From NCBI GenBank assembly GCA_028554795.2, contig CM068827.1, forward strand, positions 77,826,677 through 77,890,676: 64,000 nucleotides of DNA. The letters run 5' to 3'. The stretch comes from Sinohyriopsis cumingii (lineage: Eukaryota > Mollusca > Bivalvia > Unionida > Unionidae). Position 1 is the first letter of the stretch, and each line of letters begins with the position of its first letter. The notes beneath the pieces are model-generated. The model was not told the DNA's origin. It saw only the letters and a program-made list of their open reading frames with translations, and ran no database searches. Positions 1 to 11,290 of the stretch are shown here, in pieces. Both the position numbers and the translations under genes were made by a program.

Positions 1-838
1 TAATATGCACCTTACGAAATGACAAAACTAATGTGCACTCTTACATATGCCAATAAGAAATGTAAATACTAGATAGGCATTTTAAATAATGTCAGAACTA
101 ATATCCATTGTAAGAAATATCAGCACTGATATGCATTCCAAGAAATGTCATTAGTTGGATGCATTCAAAGAAATGTGAACGCTGACACTGATTCTAAAAA
201 TATCAATATACGCATTCAGTCTAAAAACTGTCAAGATTAAATATTCCCCCATCCTAAATAATGTCAACACTAATAAGCAGTCTAAGAAAAGTCACTACTG
301 GCAAAGAATGGCAATATTGATATACAGACAAAACATGTCAATACAAATATGCACTATACGATATGCCAATACTAATATGCACTTTACGATATGCCAATAC
401 TAATAGGCCCAATACGATATGTCAGTACTAATATGCACTATGCGAGATATGTTAATACTAATATTCACTATACGATATGCAGTTACTAATATGCACTTTA
501 CGATATGCCAATGCTAATAGGCACTGTGTGAGATATGTCAATACTAATATGCACTATACGATATGTCAATACTAACATGCACTATACGATATGCCAATAC
601 TAACATGCACTATACGATATGCCAATACTAACATGCACTATACGATATGCCAATACTAATATGCACTTTACCATATGCCAATACTAATAGGCACAATACG
701 ATATGTCAGTACTAATATGCACTATGTGAGATATGTCAATACTAATATTCACTATACGATATGTCAATGCTAACATATCCTATAAGATATATATCAATAC
801 TAATATGCACTAAACGAAATGTCAATACTAATATGCAC
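1..838. repeat. Degenerate 28-bp tandem repeat array, block 1
   Basis: The block is a head-to-tail array of a unit near 28 bp. Each unit joins the phrase 'atgtcaatactaatatgc' to a variable 'actctaagaa' or 'actatacgat' part. Units between about 340 and 830 are the most regular and share the 'cgatatgcc/cgatatgtc' variant, so this stretch probably expanded most recently. Units before 340 are more diverged. There is no unique spacer between units, so it is a minisatellite and not a spaced array. It ends where a SINE begins in 'gggttcgaaccc'. Confidence 0.85.
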
Positions 839-1090
839 TATATATGGGTTCGAACCCCGAGTAATACCAAAACTTTATGAAAATGGTACAAACAGCTGCA
901 TCGCTATGCGCTCAGCATTAAGACGTTACTGTTACGACTGGTCGGCCTGGTGTCAGGATAATGTGACTGGGTGGGACATCATGATACATGTCTGTGGCAT
1001 GATGCCTCAGTGCTTCACATTGCTAGAAATCGGCACACTGCATACGTCGTAGCGCTATGACTGAAGTTTTTTTAAGCTACGTTAAAAGAA
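838..1090 (+). mobile_element. SINE-B copy, 5'-truncated, plus strand
   Basis: This is a tRNA-derived SINE family, provisionally called SINE-B. It starts inside the Pol III B box ('gggttcgaaccc'). The body then matches the reverse complement of the copy at 56695-57020, with the shared phrases 'gactggtcggcctggtgtcaggataatgtgactgggtgggacatcatg' in broken form and 'ctgtggcatgatgcc'. It ends near 'aagctacgttaaaagaatac' and an A-rich run. The A box and the tRNA 5' half are missing, so this copy cannot drive its own transcription. It lies within the 28-bp array, so it inserted after that array formed. Confidence 0.75.
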
Positions 1091-1164
1091 TACAAAAAAA
1101 AAATATTACTTATAGATTCAACAAATATTTTCAACTTGTGTCTAAGGCATACTAGTTTGCAGCT

Positions 1165-1440
1165 GACAAAATTTGAGCACTAATATGTACACTAATAAAG
1201 TGTTAAAGCTAGTATTCAGTCTAAAAATATCATTATTAACATTAACCCTAAGAAATGTCAACACTAATGTTCAGCCAAGGAAATGATTATGACAATACTA
1301 ATATGCACTATACGAAATCACATTAGTACTATGTACTCAAAGATATGTGAAGACTCATATGCACTATACGAAATGTCAATAAATTTATACAGCCTATGAA
1401 TTCGTGGATGCTAAGATGCACTCAAAGAAATGCAATTATT
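1165..1440. repeat. Degenerate 28-bp tandem repeat array, block 2
   Basis: The same 28-bp unit resumes after the SINE ('agcactaatatgtacactaataaag', 'aaatgtcaacactaatgttc', 'aaatgtcaataaatttatac'). Units here are more diverged than at 340-830. The array stops at the TTAA at 1462 that bounds the next element. Confidence 0.7.
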
Positions 1441-1461
1441 ATATGCTCATTTTTTTCTCCG

Positions 1462-2699
1462 TTAACTTTACATTGTTAGAATCGTGCAATATTACCCGAT
1501 ATTGAACTCGCGTGCAAATACACATATTGCATTCACGTGCATAAAATAACTACTTTCTATTGTAAACAAACAATGCACGCAAACGACAGCACTTTTGATT
1601 TGCAAGCAAATCATGTACACTCGCGTAGTAGGCGCTTTACGTTGTGGTTGTTAAAATTTGTTTCTGAATGAAATAAAGCAGATGTTTCGTGGACTGCCAC
1701 ATACCAGCTGCTTTGGCACCTTCCGCGTTAACCTTTTTGATACAATGTTTCATATTTAGGCTAGCTATACAACAGACGCAAGAAAAGGTCCTTACAAATA
1801 ACATACAAGTGACAAGGAATATATTGTCTTCTTTTGCTGGTGATAAGAATGGCAACACATATACTTACAGTTTTAAATCCTGAATTTCCTCAAAATATAT
1901 TTTCTTAGTTCTGCAAATCCGAATTACATGAACCATGTCATAGGTTCTCAATCTTGATTACACATTTCGAAATTGTACTGTAATTTCGAATATAAGTGCA
2001 ATTACATCCTCCTTACTGCACTCAAAATTAAATAAGCATTAAATTCCATAGCGTTTTTTTGATAATTGCTTTTGAAAGACTTCATATTTTCCCAACATTC
2101 TGATTTCAAATATTCAGTGACAGAAACAGAAACACATCTGCAGATGTCGACACGCTTCTCCCTCGCTTCTTCAATCCCATGTATTTCCTGTGGAATTGTC
2201 ATATATAAATCCAGTCCATAATTACGAAATTTCGTAGAATCGAAACAAATACCAAAATCTATTCATTCCAGATCAAATGGAATAGTTGTTGCAATGCGCA
2301 TTCATTCACAATATAACTCCAAATTTCGATTTTAACTAGACAGGCCATTTTCCTTCGAAAGTTATGTCGAGCGCGCGATTAAGTACAAATTTATCTGGGA
2401 TGAGTTATGTGAGCAGTAATAATGTTGCTGTTGTGTAATAATGAATCTGCGCTTGTGTATTTAGGTTGGAATACGGCATACATTCATATACTTTGTTTCT
2501 TGTTGCGTATTTTGTTTATATAATTAAGCATTAGGTAGAATAAAAAATGAGCATATAATAAAAATGTTACTGCAGTTGTATGGGAAAATATGAACACGTT
2601 TTATCGGATGGATATACTGCACTCTCAAGGTCGTGTAGTATTTCCATTCGAAAAACACGTTCATATTTTCCCATAAAAATGCAGTAACCTATAAATATT
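1462..2699 (-). mobile_element. Non-autonomous element E1, copy A, with terminal hairpin
   Basis: The region is repeated in inverted orientation at 31807-33013. Matching landmarks include 'gtaaacaaacaatgcacgc', the 'actcgcgtagtaggcgcttta' block (against 'gtgcctactacgcgagtg') and 'aaggtccttacaaataacat'. The homology ends at a TTAA in both copies (1462-1465 and 33014-33017) and at a long hairpin at the other end. A 66-codon minus-strand reading frame at 2002-2202 is recognisable in the other copy but has a stop there, and most differences change amino acids. I therefore do not call it a gene. No transposase is visible. The element is probably a DNA-transposon derivative, which is inference. Confidence 0.65.
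2565..2690. repeat. Imperfect palindrome (hairpin) at the end of E1 copy A
   Basis: The left arm at 2565-2623 ('gttactgcag...tatgggaaaatatgaacacgtttt...ggatggatatactgcac') pairs with the right arm at 2634-2689 ('gtgtagtatttccattcgaaaa...cgttcatattttcccata...gcagtaac'). The loop is about 10 bases. Arms are about 55 bp with a few mismatches. The same hairpin terminates copy B at 31807-31927. Confidence 0.8.
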
Positions 2700-3480
2700 A
2701 AGATTCAGTCTAAGAAATGTCATTAGCAGATATTCATTTTACGAAATAGCGAAATCAATATGCACTCAACTAAATGTCAGTTCAAATATGCACACCAAGA
2801 AATGTCAATACCAATATACACTCAAAGTAATGTCAAAGCTAATATGTGTATGCACCCTTAGAAATACCAAAACTTGTATGCATTCTTAGAAATATAAATA
2901 GAAAGATTTCGTCTTATAAATGTCAATGCAAGATATTCATTCAAGGAAATGACAATACACACTATTAGAATGCCAATACAATCTTCCGTCAAATAATTGT
3001 CAAAACTATAATTAAATTGTACGTAATGTCAAATTCAGTATGTACTCTAAGAAATGTCAGACTAATATAAATTCTAAGAAATTTCAAAACTAGCTGGGTT
3101 TGGTACTTTACGACAGATCAATATAAGCAGGTTGTTTAGTGTCGAGGCGATTGAAGTAAATGGTCTTGCCAAAGAACACACCTCAGCTGGTCGCAAGGTA
3201 GGATTCTGATCCATTCCCCATTTGATTGTAAAACGGGCATGCTAAACACCGAGACGCTGCGGGCACCGTCAGTATTATTACAAAGTCCATGAAATGTCCA
3301 TACTAATATTCAGCCTACGAAAAGGCAAACCTAATATGAAGTTTATCTCAAGATTAAAATGCATTCTAAGGAATGTCAATACTAATATATACAATATTCA
3401 GGCAAGTAAAAAGGAATATTTGCTATGCATTTAATGAAATACCAACACTAATATTCACTCTAAGTAATGGCTCTGTACTA
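2700..3480. repeat. Degenerate 28-bp tandem repeat array, block 3
   Basis: Further units of the 28-bp repeat ('aaatgtcattagcagatattc', 'aaatgtcaataccaatatacactc', 'aaatgtcagactaatataaattc'). They are strongly diverged from each other. The block is interrupted by a tRNA-headed SINE at 3115-3272 and ends at the 3' end of the minus-strand LINE near 3490. Confidence 0.75.
3115..3272 (-). mobile_element. tRNA-headed SINE remnant (third family), minus strand
   Basis: Read on the minus strand from about 3270, the sequence has a tRNA-like head ('cgtctcggtgtttagcatgcccg'), a degenerate B box ('ggatcagaatcc'), and then 'gaccagctgaggtgtgttctttggcaagacc' and 'tttacttcaatcgcctcg'. The phrase 'ttctttggcaaga' followed by 'tttact' resembles conserved SINE bodies common in marine animals; that resemblance is from general knowledge and was not searched. 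It is old and single-copy in this window. Confidence 0.5.
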
Positions 3481-3489
3481 TTTTTATTT

Positions 3490-5985
3490 ATCATGCGCAG
3501 TGCATCCTCAGCTATTTAACAGCGTCATCTTCACCAAGGTGCAGAGTCTGCAGTCCACCGGGGAACTTTGTCAGTGGACAGTAGTTTACAATGTTTGACA
3601 TGGTCTCTAGAGCCCCACAGCTAAAGGAAGAGGCAGTGGATGGAGTCATCGGACAATGTTGACATCACAACGAACTTTTCCTGTCCAGAAACAGTTCAGC
3701 GTGTTCCACAGATGTCGTGGAAGGTTGAAGTCATGAGGGGAGACAGATGGTTCAGCTACAAGTGAGTGGTTTGGATCATTTACTGAATACCACTCATTAC
3801 TCCATGCCGAAATAGCTATCATATCCTCAGGCAACGACCAAACCAGATTGGCTGTCTCAAAGCTAAGCGGATTGTTGGATGTGAAGTGACGATGCACATG
3901 TACAGTGGAAGTTTCTCCCTGGCTTTAGCTTTCGATAGCAGTTTTGTGGTTGTTTCCTGGCGACGGAGATGTACAGCAGAAACGTTGTACTGGCAGCCAT
4001 GGTAAAGGAGTCGAACGTAGTTTTCCAGAGATTATGCGCATTGTTGTGTTCAGCTGGACGTCGGTTAGCTTGGTATGGGACAGGAGCGCAATAGCCGGCA
4101 GTAGAATATTAGAGGACCAGTGCTGAAATCTAGAGTGTCTTAGCACTAAAGCCCCCATGTTGAGCCAGTGATTTTGCGGAGTAGGTTGTTTCGAGTGCTC
4201 AGTTTTGCTGCGCTTTTCTTCCGTTGGTTGGAGAATGTCCAGAGTCACACCGATGTATGCTGGTGTCGGGTCGTATTTTATGTACTGCCCATTGAGGACG
4301 ATGCAAAACTCACGGTACGTATTGGCATTGTTAAGGTGGAAGACTCTTTGTTGTGCTTGGCTGTAGGCATTATTTCTTGTAGAAGCCAGTCATTTTCTTC
4401 AGTTCCTTGTTCAGTACATCTTCAAGCTCAGTAAACGAGCGACTTCGACTCCCGAGAGTTATGTGTCTGCATACATGAATTTGCGAGATTCTTTTTCAGG
4501 CAAATCATTGATATAAACATTGAACAGACTTGGCGAAATAATAATTGTCACATTCCGCTGCTTTGCCTGATTTGATATTGCATATCACCTATTGAAGCTC
4601 TGGTGTTGTAAATGCCTCCGAAGTATTTTAATATAGTTCACCTGATTTTAAACGACAGTATTGTCTCCACTCATCTCGTACTCGACATTGGTGCTGTTTT
4701 TCCAGGGGTGCTTTTGCCACTTGTAGTGAGCGGCTTTCAACATCATTTGGTTCGTCAACAGGGTAGACTTGAACTGGTGGTAGCTGAGCGGTGCCAAGTC
4801 AGCGAATCAAGGTCAAACATTTCCGGCTGGAGCGCGTGAAGCTGAGTGACCCTGTAATTTTCACAGCAAGTGATCCTGGCAGTGTTGACGGATTCAATCA
4901 GGTTGTCAGCTATGTCTGGGTTTCCAGACGCTTTGTACACCTTGAGAAAGGCTTGACACTCTTCATCCAAACAGGGTGTGTAGACTGGGCGATGGCCACT
5001 AGGGACAGGCTGAGTGACTGCCTTGAATATGGTTCTTTAGAAGCGGTGGTAAACTTCCTTGATTGGGATGCAGCGAGATGGTATATAGACTATGCTACGG
5101 TCCAATATGTCAGTGTACCTCGTCCAATTTGCTTTGGGGAAGTTCAAATGCCGCTTTGGAGAGCTTTGTATAGTCGGGAGTTGAAGTCCAATATGGATAA
5201 GTATTTGTCTGTGCTGAATGTGTTGGAAGTGGTCTAGAACTGTTGGTGGTCACCAATGGAGCTGGCTTAAATGAGCTCGTCTGAGTAGTCCTTTTGCCAT
5301 CTTGCAGAATGAAAGTTTCTACGTTGCTTAGAGTCGTGGATCAGAAGGAGATCAGTGTTCACTGCCCATTCTATCAAGTGTTTCCCTTCTTCATCGGGTT
5401 GCGAGTAGCCCCCGTCAGGGTGATGACTGTCGATGTCGCCAATATAGATGGTTGGGTTTTGATTGTTCGAATCATATTGTTATTCCAATGGTCACTGTGC
5501 GGTTTGTAGACGTTAGCGATCTCTTACCCTCCAACCTGGACCACATAGCAGAATTTGGTGGAGGAAGCTGTATAGGCATCAGTAATGTCACTACCTGCAT
5601 ACGTTTTACGGCCGAATTCGGAATCTGGCGTTAATAAGATGAGGCCAAAGCCTCCAATGGTGTGTTGCCCTGCTACCTGGTCTGCCACGTCAGTTTCCAG
5701 CAGACAGATGATGTAAACATTATGACGGTGGGCTGATGATTGCTCATTTAGCTGCTGAGAGACCCTCTACGTTAAGTTGTAAAACTCGTAGAGCCGGTCC
5801 GATGGCATGAAAGCCAGAGGATAATGGCACGTCAGGAGGAGAGGGCTGACCTTGGTAGAGGCATGCAAAATTCGGTTTGCAAATTGGATCCTTTGATTCT
5901 TTAGCTTTGGGATGTGCCTTGACTGAGTACTGGCGGGGAGCGCTACGTAAACGCGAAGCCATGCTCCCTGGCTCTTTACAAATAT
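3490..5985 (-). pseudogene. Decayed Jockey-like non-LTR retrotransposon (LINE)
   Basis: Read on the minus strand, conceptual translation with frameshifts gives the hallmarks of an APE-type LINE in order. The endonuclease N-terminus 'LRVLQLNVEGLSAAK' lies at about 5744-5790, followed by the rest of an endonuclease-like domain to about 5040. An RT motif C region 'SLFNVYINDLP...FMYAD' lies at 4462-4530. A C-terminal segment with 'LNTTMRIISG' and 'STPLPWLPV' lies near 3988-4068. The gag-knuckle-like tail near 3500-3650 reads 'TMSNIVNYCPLTKFPGGLQTLH' in broken form. RT motifs before motif C are missing between about 4560 and 4750, and the catalytic YADD is altered to YADT. Many stops are present. 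It sits between blocks of the 28-bp array. Clade is inferred from motif resemblance. Confidence 0.8.
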
Positions 5986-7060
5986 GCACCTTAACAAAAA
6001 TACAGATATTCTAGACTAATAGTCAGTCTAAGAAATGATTAATATCCAGTCAAAAAAATTTAAATACTAATATACTATCTAAGAAAGGTCAATACCAATA
6101 TACACATGTATAACATGTCAATACTAATATGCACGGTAAAGGTGGCAGTATTAAGATGCACCTAGAGAAAATACCAATATGCTATGCTAATATTCAATCC
6201 AAAAAATGCCAATAATAGTAATGACTGAAAAACTGTATATGCTAATGCTTGAACTGAAAAATAAAAATATGTACTCCACGATCTATGATACCTGTATGTA
6301 CTCTGGGGAATATCAGTGATTATGTTCGGTTTGAGAAAATTTCAATCTTAATATGCTTTCTATGACATTTCAATACTAATATGAATCCTACGAAACGTCA
6401 ACGCTAATACGCTCTCTAAGAAATGCTAACACTAATATGCATGTAAAGAAATGTCAATAGGAAATATTCAGGCTAGCAAATGTGGATATTTTATACGCAT
6501 TTTAATAAATTTAAAGACATTGCAGAATTAATATGTACCTTGAAAAAAACACCAATATCCTATACTACTACGGAGTCTAAGAAATTTCAATACTAATATT
6601 GAGTCTAATAAATGTCCAAACTCCTAATCAGTCTGAGAATTATCAGTGCTAGTATTCGGTCTGAGAAATGTCAATACTAATTTGCACTCCACAAACGTTA
6701 ATACTAATATGCAATCTGCGAAATATATCTCTTAAAGTTCAGTCTGAGAAATGTCAATACCAATATTCACTGAATGGCATGCCAATAGTAATATGCACTT
6801 CAAGAAATATATATACCAAATATGCAATCAAAGACATGTCAACACCGATTTGCACTGGGAGCAATTCAATAAGAATAGGTACCCTAAGAAATGGCAATAT
6901 TAGACAGGCATTTTAAGAAATGTAAGTACTAATATGCACTCAGAGAAATGTCAGCACCAAAATACATTCCAAAAATGCCAGTTAATGCGTGCATTCAAAG
7001 AAATATGACTACTAACTCGTAATCACTTTAAGTAATGTCAACACAATTATGCAGTTTAAG
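5986..7060. repeat. Degenerate 28-bp tandem repeat array, block 4
   Basis: The 28-bp repeat continues on the far side of the LINE ('aatgtcaatactaatatgcac', 'aaatgtcaataccaatattcac', 'aaatgcagtc'). The array therefore predates the LINE insertion and originally spanned at least several kilobases. Copies are diverged and some are fused to partial units. It ends near 7060, and a single stray unit occurs at about 13083-13100. Confidence 0.8.
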
Positions 7061-8490
7061 AAATGGTAACACTCGTACCTTTTCTAACGGTCAACCATAT
7101 AATTCGATACAGTTCAGGCTCGAGGCAATTATTACCAACTCGTCAGCGTAATAATGTGTTTATGCCTCGAGTTGGAAACATCGATGTTTGCTGGGTCATC
7201 AAGAGGTCATGCGTGATACCTGAACATAGCACCGTAACACCCCACGTGCGTTCAGAATTAGACTCATTAATTAGTCATTTGGCATATCGTCGACGTTTGA
7301 CATCATTTTCTTGATATCCTTCACTTTAACTTCAGTGAGCATTCTACACCATCCTTGTATTGGAGAAAGAACGACCATATTGTCGAGCTACTTAGGTGAC
7401 CAATCATTCTACTTTATCCTCGCCCGTTGCATATCATTCACAGGTCATATAGCTGCAACACAAACTTCACTTATTGTATTACAGTCACCATATGTTTTCA
7501 CAGTGCATCACACAGTTACGAAGATTAATGACGGCCATTTTATTTAATAAATATTTTGGTCCGTCTGTTTTTATGTCAGCCAAAGGATATTTATTTGAAC
7601 CTTGTGCAACGTTGACGACCTAAGAACAGAATATTAATGTTAACAACTCAAGATATGAAATATTCTTAAAAATTATATATGCAGATACTTTGATGCTTGC
7701 ATTACTATTACAAAGATATACTTACAACTGAAATGGAATTGAAATAAATGAAGATTTCTTTTCAAACTCTTGCTAAAGATTGTGAAAAACATTTTATATC
7801 AAAATCTTAAAAACGTCAATATTATTGAGGAAAACATTACCATTTTGTTTTAGTCATGTGTTCGTTGTTTCCAAGGTTACGTTTATTCACATTTTCTCAT
7901 TTATTTAATGAAAATAATATCAGATGGAAAATACCAGTTACATATAGTATTGTCAAATTCTTACATTTCTACTTTTATGTCTTTTTGTCACATACCTTCC
8001 ACCTGTTTACAAAAATAAACATACCTGCTTATTTATATATACAACTATGTACCTTCATACAAATACTCATTACCCACACAATTGCAAAAACACATACATA
8101 GAAGCATATACATGATTACAAACGTGCATATACCTATGCATGCAGAAGTATATATTGGCCTATAATTATATTCATAAATACGGGTTAACCCTTCAGCATG
8201 GGGCATTACAGGAACAATCTGGATGGTTATTTAACAGTCCAACAGGCTGGTCCACTTGGAATAATAGACATACTGAACAGTACCGCATCCACATATACCA
8301 CCACATACCTTATTAAGGACAGAATGGTAAATATGTTCAGTTTAAAATCTTTTTTGAAAGGCTGACATGTTTATAAAAAATTCCCCATATGCAGTTTATG
8401 TTTGCAGACTACCTTTATAACAGAAAGTGCAATTTTAATTCTTTCTTAAAATGATAAAGTTGAAATGAATGAATAGGGTCGTTCAAGAGT

Positions 8491-8493
<3 letters not shown>
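7061..8493. other. AT-rich sequence without recognised features
   Basis: No domain, repeat pair or RNA gene is recognised. Short open frames exist on the plus strand (7063-7314, 7311-7547, 7856-8101), but their products are low in information and resemble no family. The 8180-8290 stretch is a little more GC-rich and unassigned. Confidence 0.5.

Positions 8494-8562
<69 letters not shown>
8494..8562. repeat. (TA)n microsatellite
   Basis: Uninterrupted TA dinucleotide run of about 69 bp. Confidence 0.98.
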
Positions 8563-8563
<1 letters not shown>

Positions 8564-9139
8564 CGATCTATTTATCATTACAGGCTGTGCAAGATTTTCA
8601 TCTCATACTGCTTCAAGGATCTATAAAAAAACAATTGCCTTAGGAATAGCGGGTAGCACATTTCAGGCTTTGAATCCACAACATAACTTCTTCAAGTGAC
8701 AATGAATACGTAAAATAATACACAAAAACTTGCTGCATGGACATTGAATATCCAACAGATATTTTGCACACCCATCCTGACTTGCTATGGTGATGTTATA
8801 AATCAAACAATACCCAGCAATGTATGCTGAAGTGACGGTGGACACCTAATAGGACTTGAGTACCATTAACCAATAAATTGTATTAGACTGTCTCAAGAGG
8901 AAAACAATACTTAAGAAGAAATGGATGATGGGGAATTGCAGGGGGGCCGGATGCTTTCTTTTCGGGATTACAAACTTTTATTATTAACTCTTAAGTAAGT
9001 TATTACTGCAAACTACCCTGTCTGCCAGTGGAGTGTTTGATGGTAAGAGACAATAGCAACATTTATTATATAAATCAATCTATTTATTGACATCATTCGA
9101 TGTTGAGTTATCATGTGATTCAATATATGCCATTTTTCA
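8563..9139. other. Unassigned AT-rich sequence
   Basis: No gene or repeat is recognised. It separates the (TA)n run from an old SINE-A copy. Confidence 0.5.
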
Positions 9140-9365
9140 GTAATTGATAGGCTAGACATGGACGCCAGTTTATTTGGTGGGGAAAAACAGATTGAAACCC
9201 CAGGAAGAACCACCGTCCGATGGGAAACTAGTGGAAAGATTTCTCGCCTATGCAGGTTCGCTAAACCGAGACCAGAAGCGCAAATTGACACAGATGAGAT
9301 GACAGTGAACTGTAAAAGCGGGCGTCATATACGACTTGGTCACACCGAGGCCCCATCCTTTCTTT
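9140..9365 (-). mobile_element. SINE-A copy, old and diverged, minus strand
   Basis: The reverse complement matches SINE-A (best copy 35628-35892). The landmarks occur in order: a 'ggggcctcggtgtgacca' head (against 'ggggccccgagtggccga'), 'ggcgagaaatctttccactagtttccca', 'ggtggttcttcctggggtttc', 'actggcgtccatgtctagcctatc'. The tRNA-like head has lost good A and B boxes. It is much more diverged than the other SINE-A copies, so it is probably the oldest insertion of the family here. Confidence 0.7.
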
Positions 9366-10185
9366 GACGAATCTTCCATCTATCAGACATATATTATGCA
9401 AAAATGATCGAACACTAACAATATGTTTTATAATCATTCAAATTTGTATCTAATTTGCCTCGCACTACAAGCAGAAATGTTATTTATGAATTGATAAAAC
9501 GTTGTAATCATGATAAAAATATCCAGCCGGTCCCTTGCTACTCTCTTCATCTATTTCTATATTTGGTTCTATTCTTTTCAAGACTTGTATTAATTTTGAA
9601 GCAATCAAAACTAATTTATCCCTACCACCCTTCCCCTAACCAAAGAAAAACAAAATCGGATGGAACTCTAAAGCATGTAATGGATACATTATGTGTAGAG
9701 TTTGAAATCCTCTTTTTAGGCTGTATTGTAACTGCGTTTAATGTGACAACAATAATAATTTTAAAGTGATTATTGAGAAGCCAGCAATAATCACATTCAT
9801 TTGATATGATGTGCATCAAATATATAATTTATTTGCTGTTATATCTATTGAAGAAAATAATACGTAATATGTTTATATGCATCCGATTTCAGTATTTGCA
9901 TCATATATTATCATGAATTTAATTTCCTTGAGCATTTCAGTTTCACCTAAGGAAGTTAATAGTAGAGCTTAACTTTACCACACAAATCTAAAATAATATA
10001 CACATTGCATAGACGTCTTTTACTGGACGTACTTTGTGTTTGCTATTGTCACAGTGTAATTTGCTGGAAGTTTCTGACATTTTAGCTTCTTTTGAATTAT
10101 TATCTAACCAAGATGACTTCTGTGGCAAAATCCCTAATATATGTCGCTGAACTATTTTTAAAATGAATGTGAACGTATCTTGAAG
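9366..10185. other. Unassigned AT-rich sequence
   Basis: No recognisable coding domain or repeat. A plus-strand open frame at 9455-9769 has no family resemblance and is judged a chance ORF. Confidence 0.5.
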
Positions 10186-10570
10186 AAGTCGGCTTGGGTC
10201 AGCTGCAGCAGTTCAAAAAATCTTGTAGGATATACGTAGTCACTTAAACGTCTTTTCGGGAACTCCACGTCACTTAAAGATGTATTTGTTGGTATACAGA
10301 GTCGCTTAAACACGTCTTTTGTGGTATTTAAAGTCTTGTTGGGTATTCATTGCCACTTCAAGAAGACTTGTTCTGCTTTCAGTAACACAGCAACAAGTCT
10401 TGTTGGTTATTTAGTGTCATTTCATGAAGACTTGTTAGGTATTGCTACTAGTCCTGTACTGTAATCAGCGTGACCTCAACAACACTTGGTGGGTAGTCAG
10501 TGTTTCATCAGCAAGGCTTCTTGGGTATACAACTCCACTTCAGCAAGTTATGTTGGGGTATTTGTTAAGA
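10186..10570. repeat. Degenerate tandem repeat, unit about 34 bp
   Basis: The phrases 'cttgttgggtattcagt' and 'cacttcaagaagac' alternate roughly every 33-36 bases, with many substitutions (for example 10345-10375, 10398-10440, 10480-10560). Similar units reappear after the next (TA)n run at 11133-11290, which suggests one older minisatellite later interrupted. Confidence 0.55.
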
Positions 10571-10995
10571 CTCTATGGTCTTAAACTAAGTAATACAATT
10601 CACTACTTAAAAAAGAAGTGCTGATGAGATCTTTGTAATAATACTGAATACTTCAAACAAATATATCCACCCTTGTTAAAAACTGAACACAACAATTAGA
10701 CTAATTCTCATTCGGATGTTAAGACAGGACATAGTAAGTTTTCAAGTAAACAACACTGATATAAGAAGATAGGTCTTCTCTCTAAAACATTAACAATTAT
10801 GAACATGTTTAGGAAATAACAAGTGAAAAAGTAAATTTCCTACACTCAGAAAGAAGTAAACGTGTTTGCCTCAATTAATAATGATATGGATATTTAATCG
10901 ATAATCATACAGAAATATCAGCTTCGCACTCGTTTGTTTGCAAATTAAATGTTTCATGTCATGTACGCTATTATTTCGATTTAGGACAAAGGTCA

Positions 10996-10998
<3 letters not shown>
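10571..10998. other. Unassigned AT-rich sequence
   Basis: Nothing recognised. The phrase 'actctatggtcttaaactaagtaata' at about 10570 resembles 'actctatggtcttataataagtaata' at 60006, so part of an interspersed repeat may be present. Confidence 0.4.

Positions 10999-11079
<81 letters not shown>
10999..11079. repeat. (TA)n microsatellite
   Basis: TA dinucleotide run of about 81 bp. It lies inside a field of the degenerate 34-bp repeat. The sequence just after it ('gacaacaaacaatgcaaattaaatag') resembles the end of repeat R1. Confidence 0.98.
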
Positions 11080-11081
<2 letters not shown>

Positions 11082-11132
11082 TCCTTATGAAATGACAACA
11101 AACAATGCAAATTAAATAGAAATACAATATTC

Positions 11133-11290
11133 AAATGTCTGGTTGGGTATTCAGACGTCTTGGGATACATTGTCTCATCGATTATCCAGTCGTGTTCGGT
11201 CTATAGTATCACTTTGTCAATCTTGTTGGACACATATCTTCACTTCGACATTTATCTTTCTGCTAATGGTATTTTTGATTGTAAGAGACA
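11133..11290. repeat. Degenerate ~34-bp tandem repeat, second block
   Basis: The units 'tctggttgggtattcagacgtc', 'tcttgggatacattgtctcatcg' and 'cttgttggacacatatcttcacttcgac' continue the repeat seen at 10186-10570. Confidence 0.45.

Noticed and set aside
340..830. CRISPR-like array of 28-bp repeats
   Set aside because: Units are directly adjacent with no unique spacers. The context is eukaryotic transposon-rich DNA, and no cas-like gene is present.
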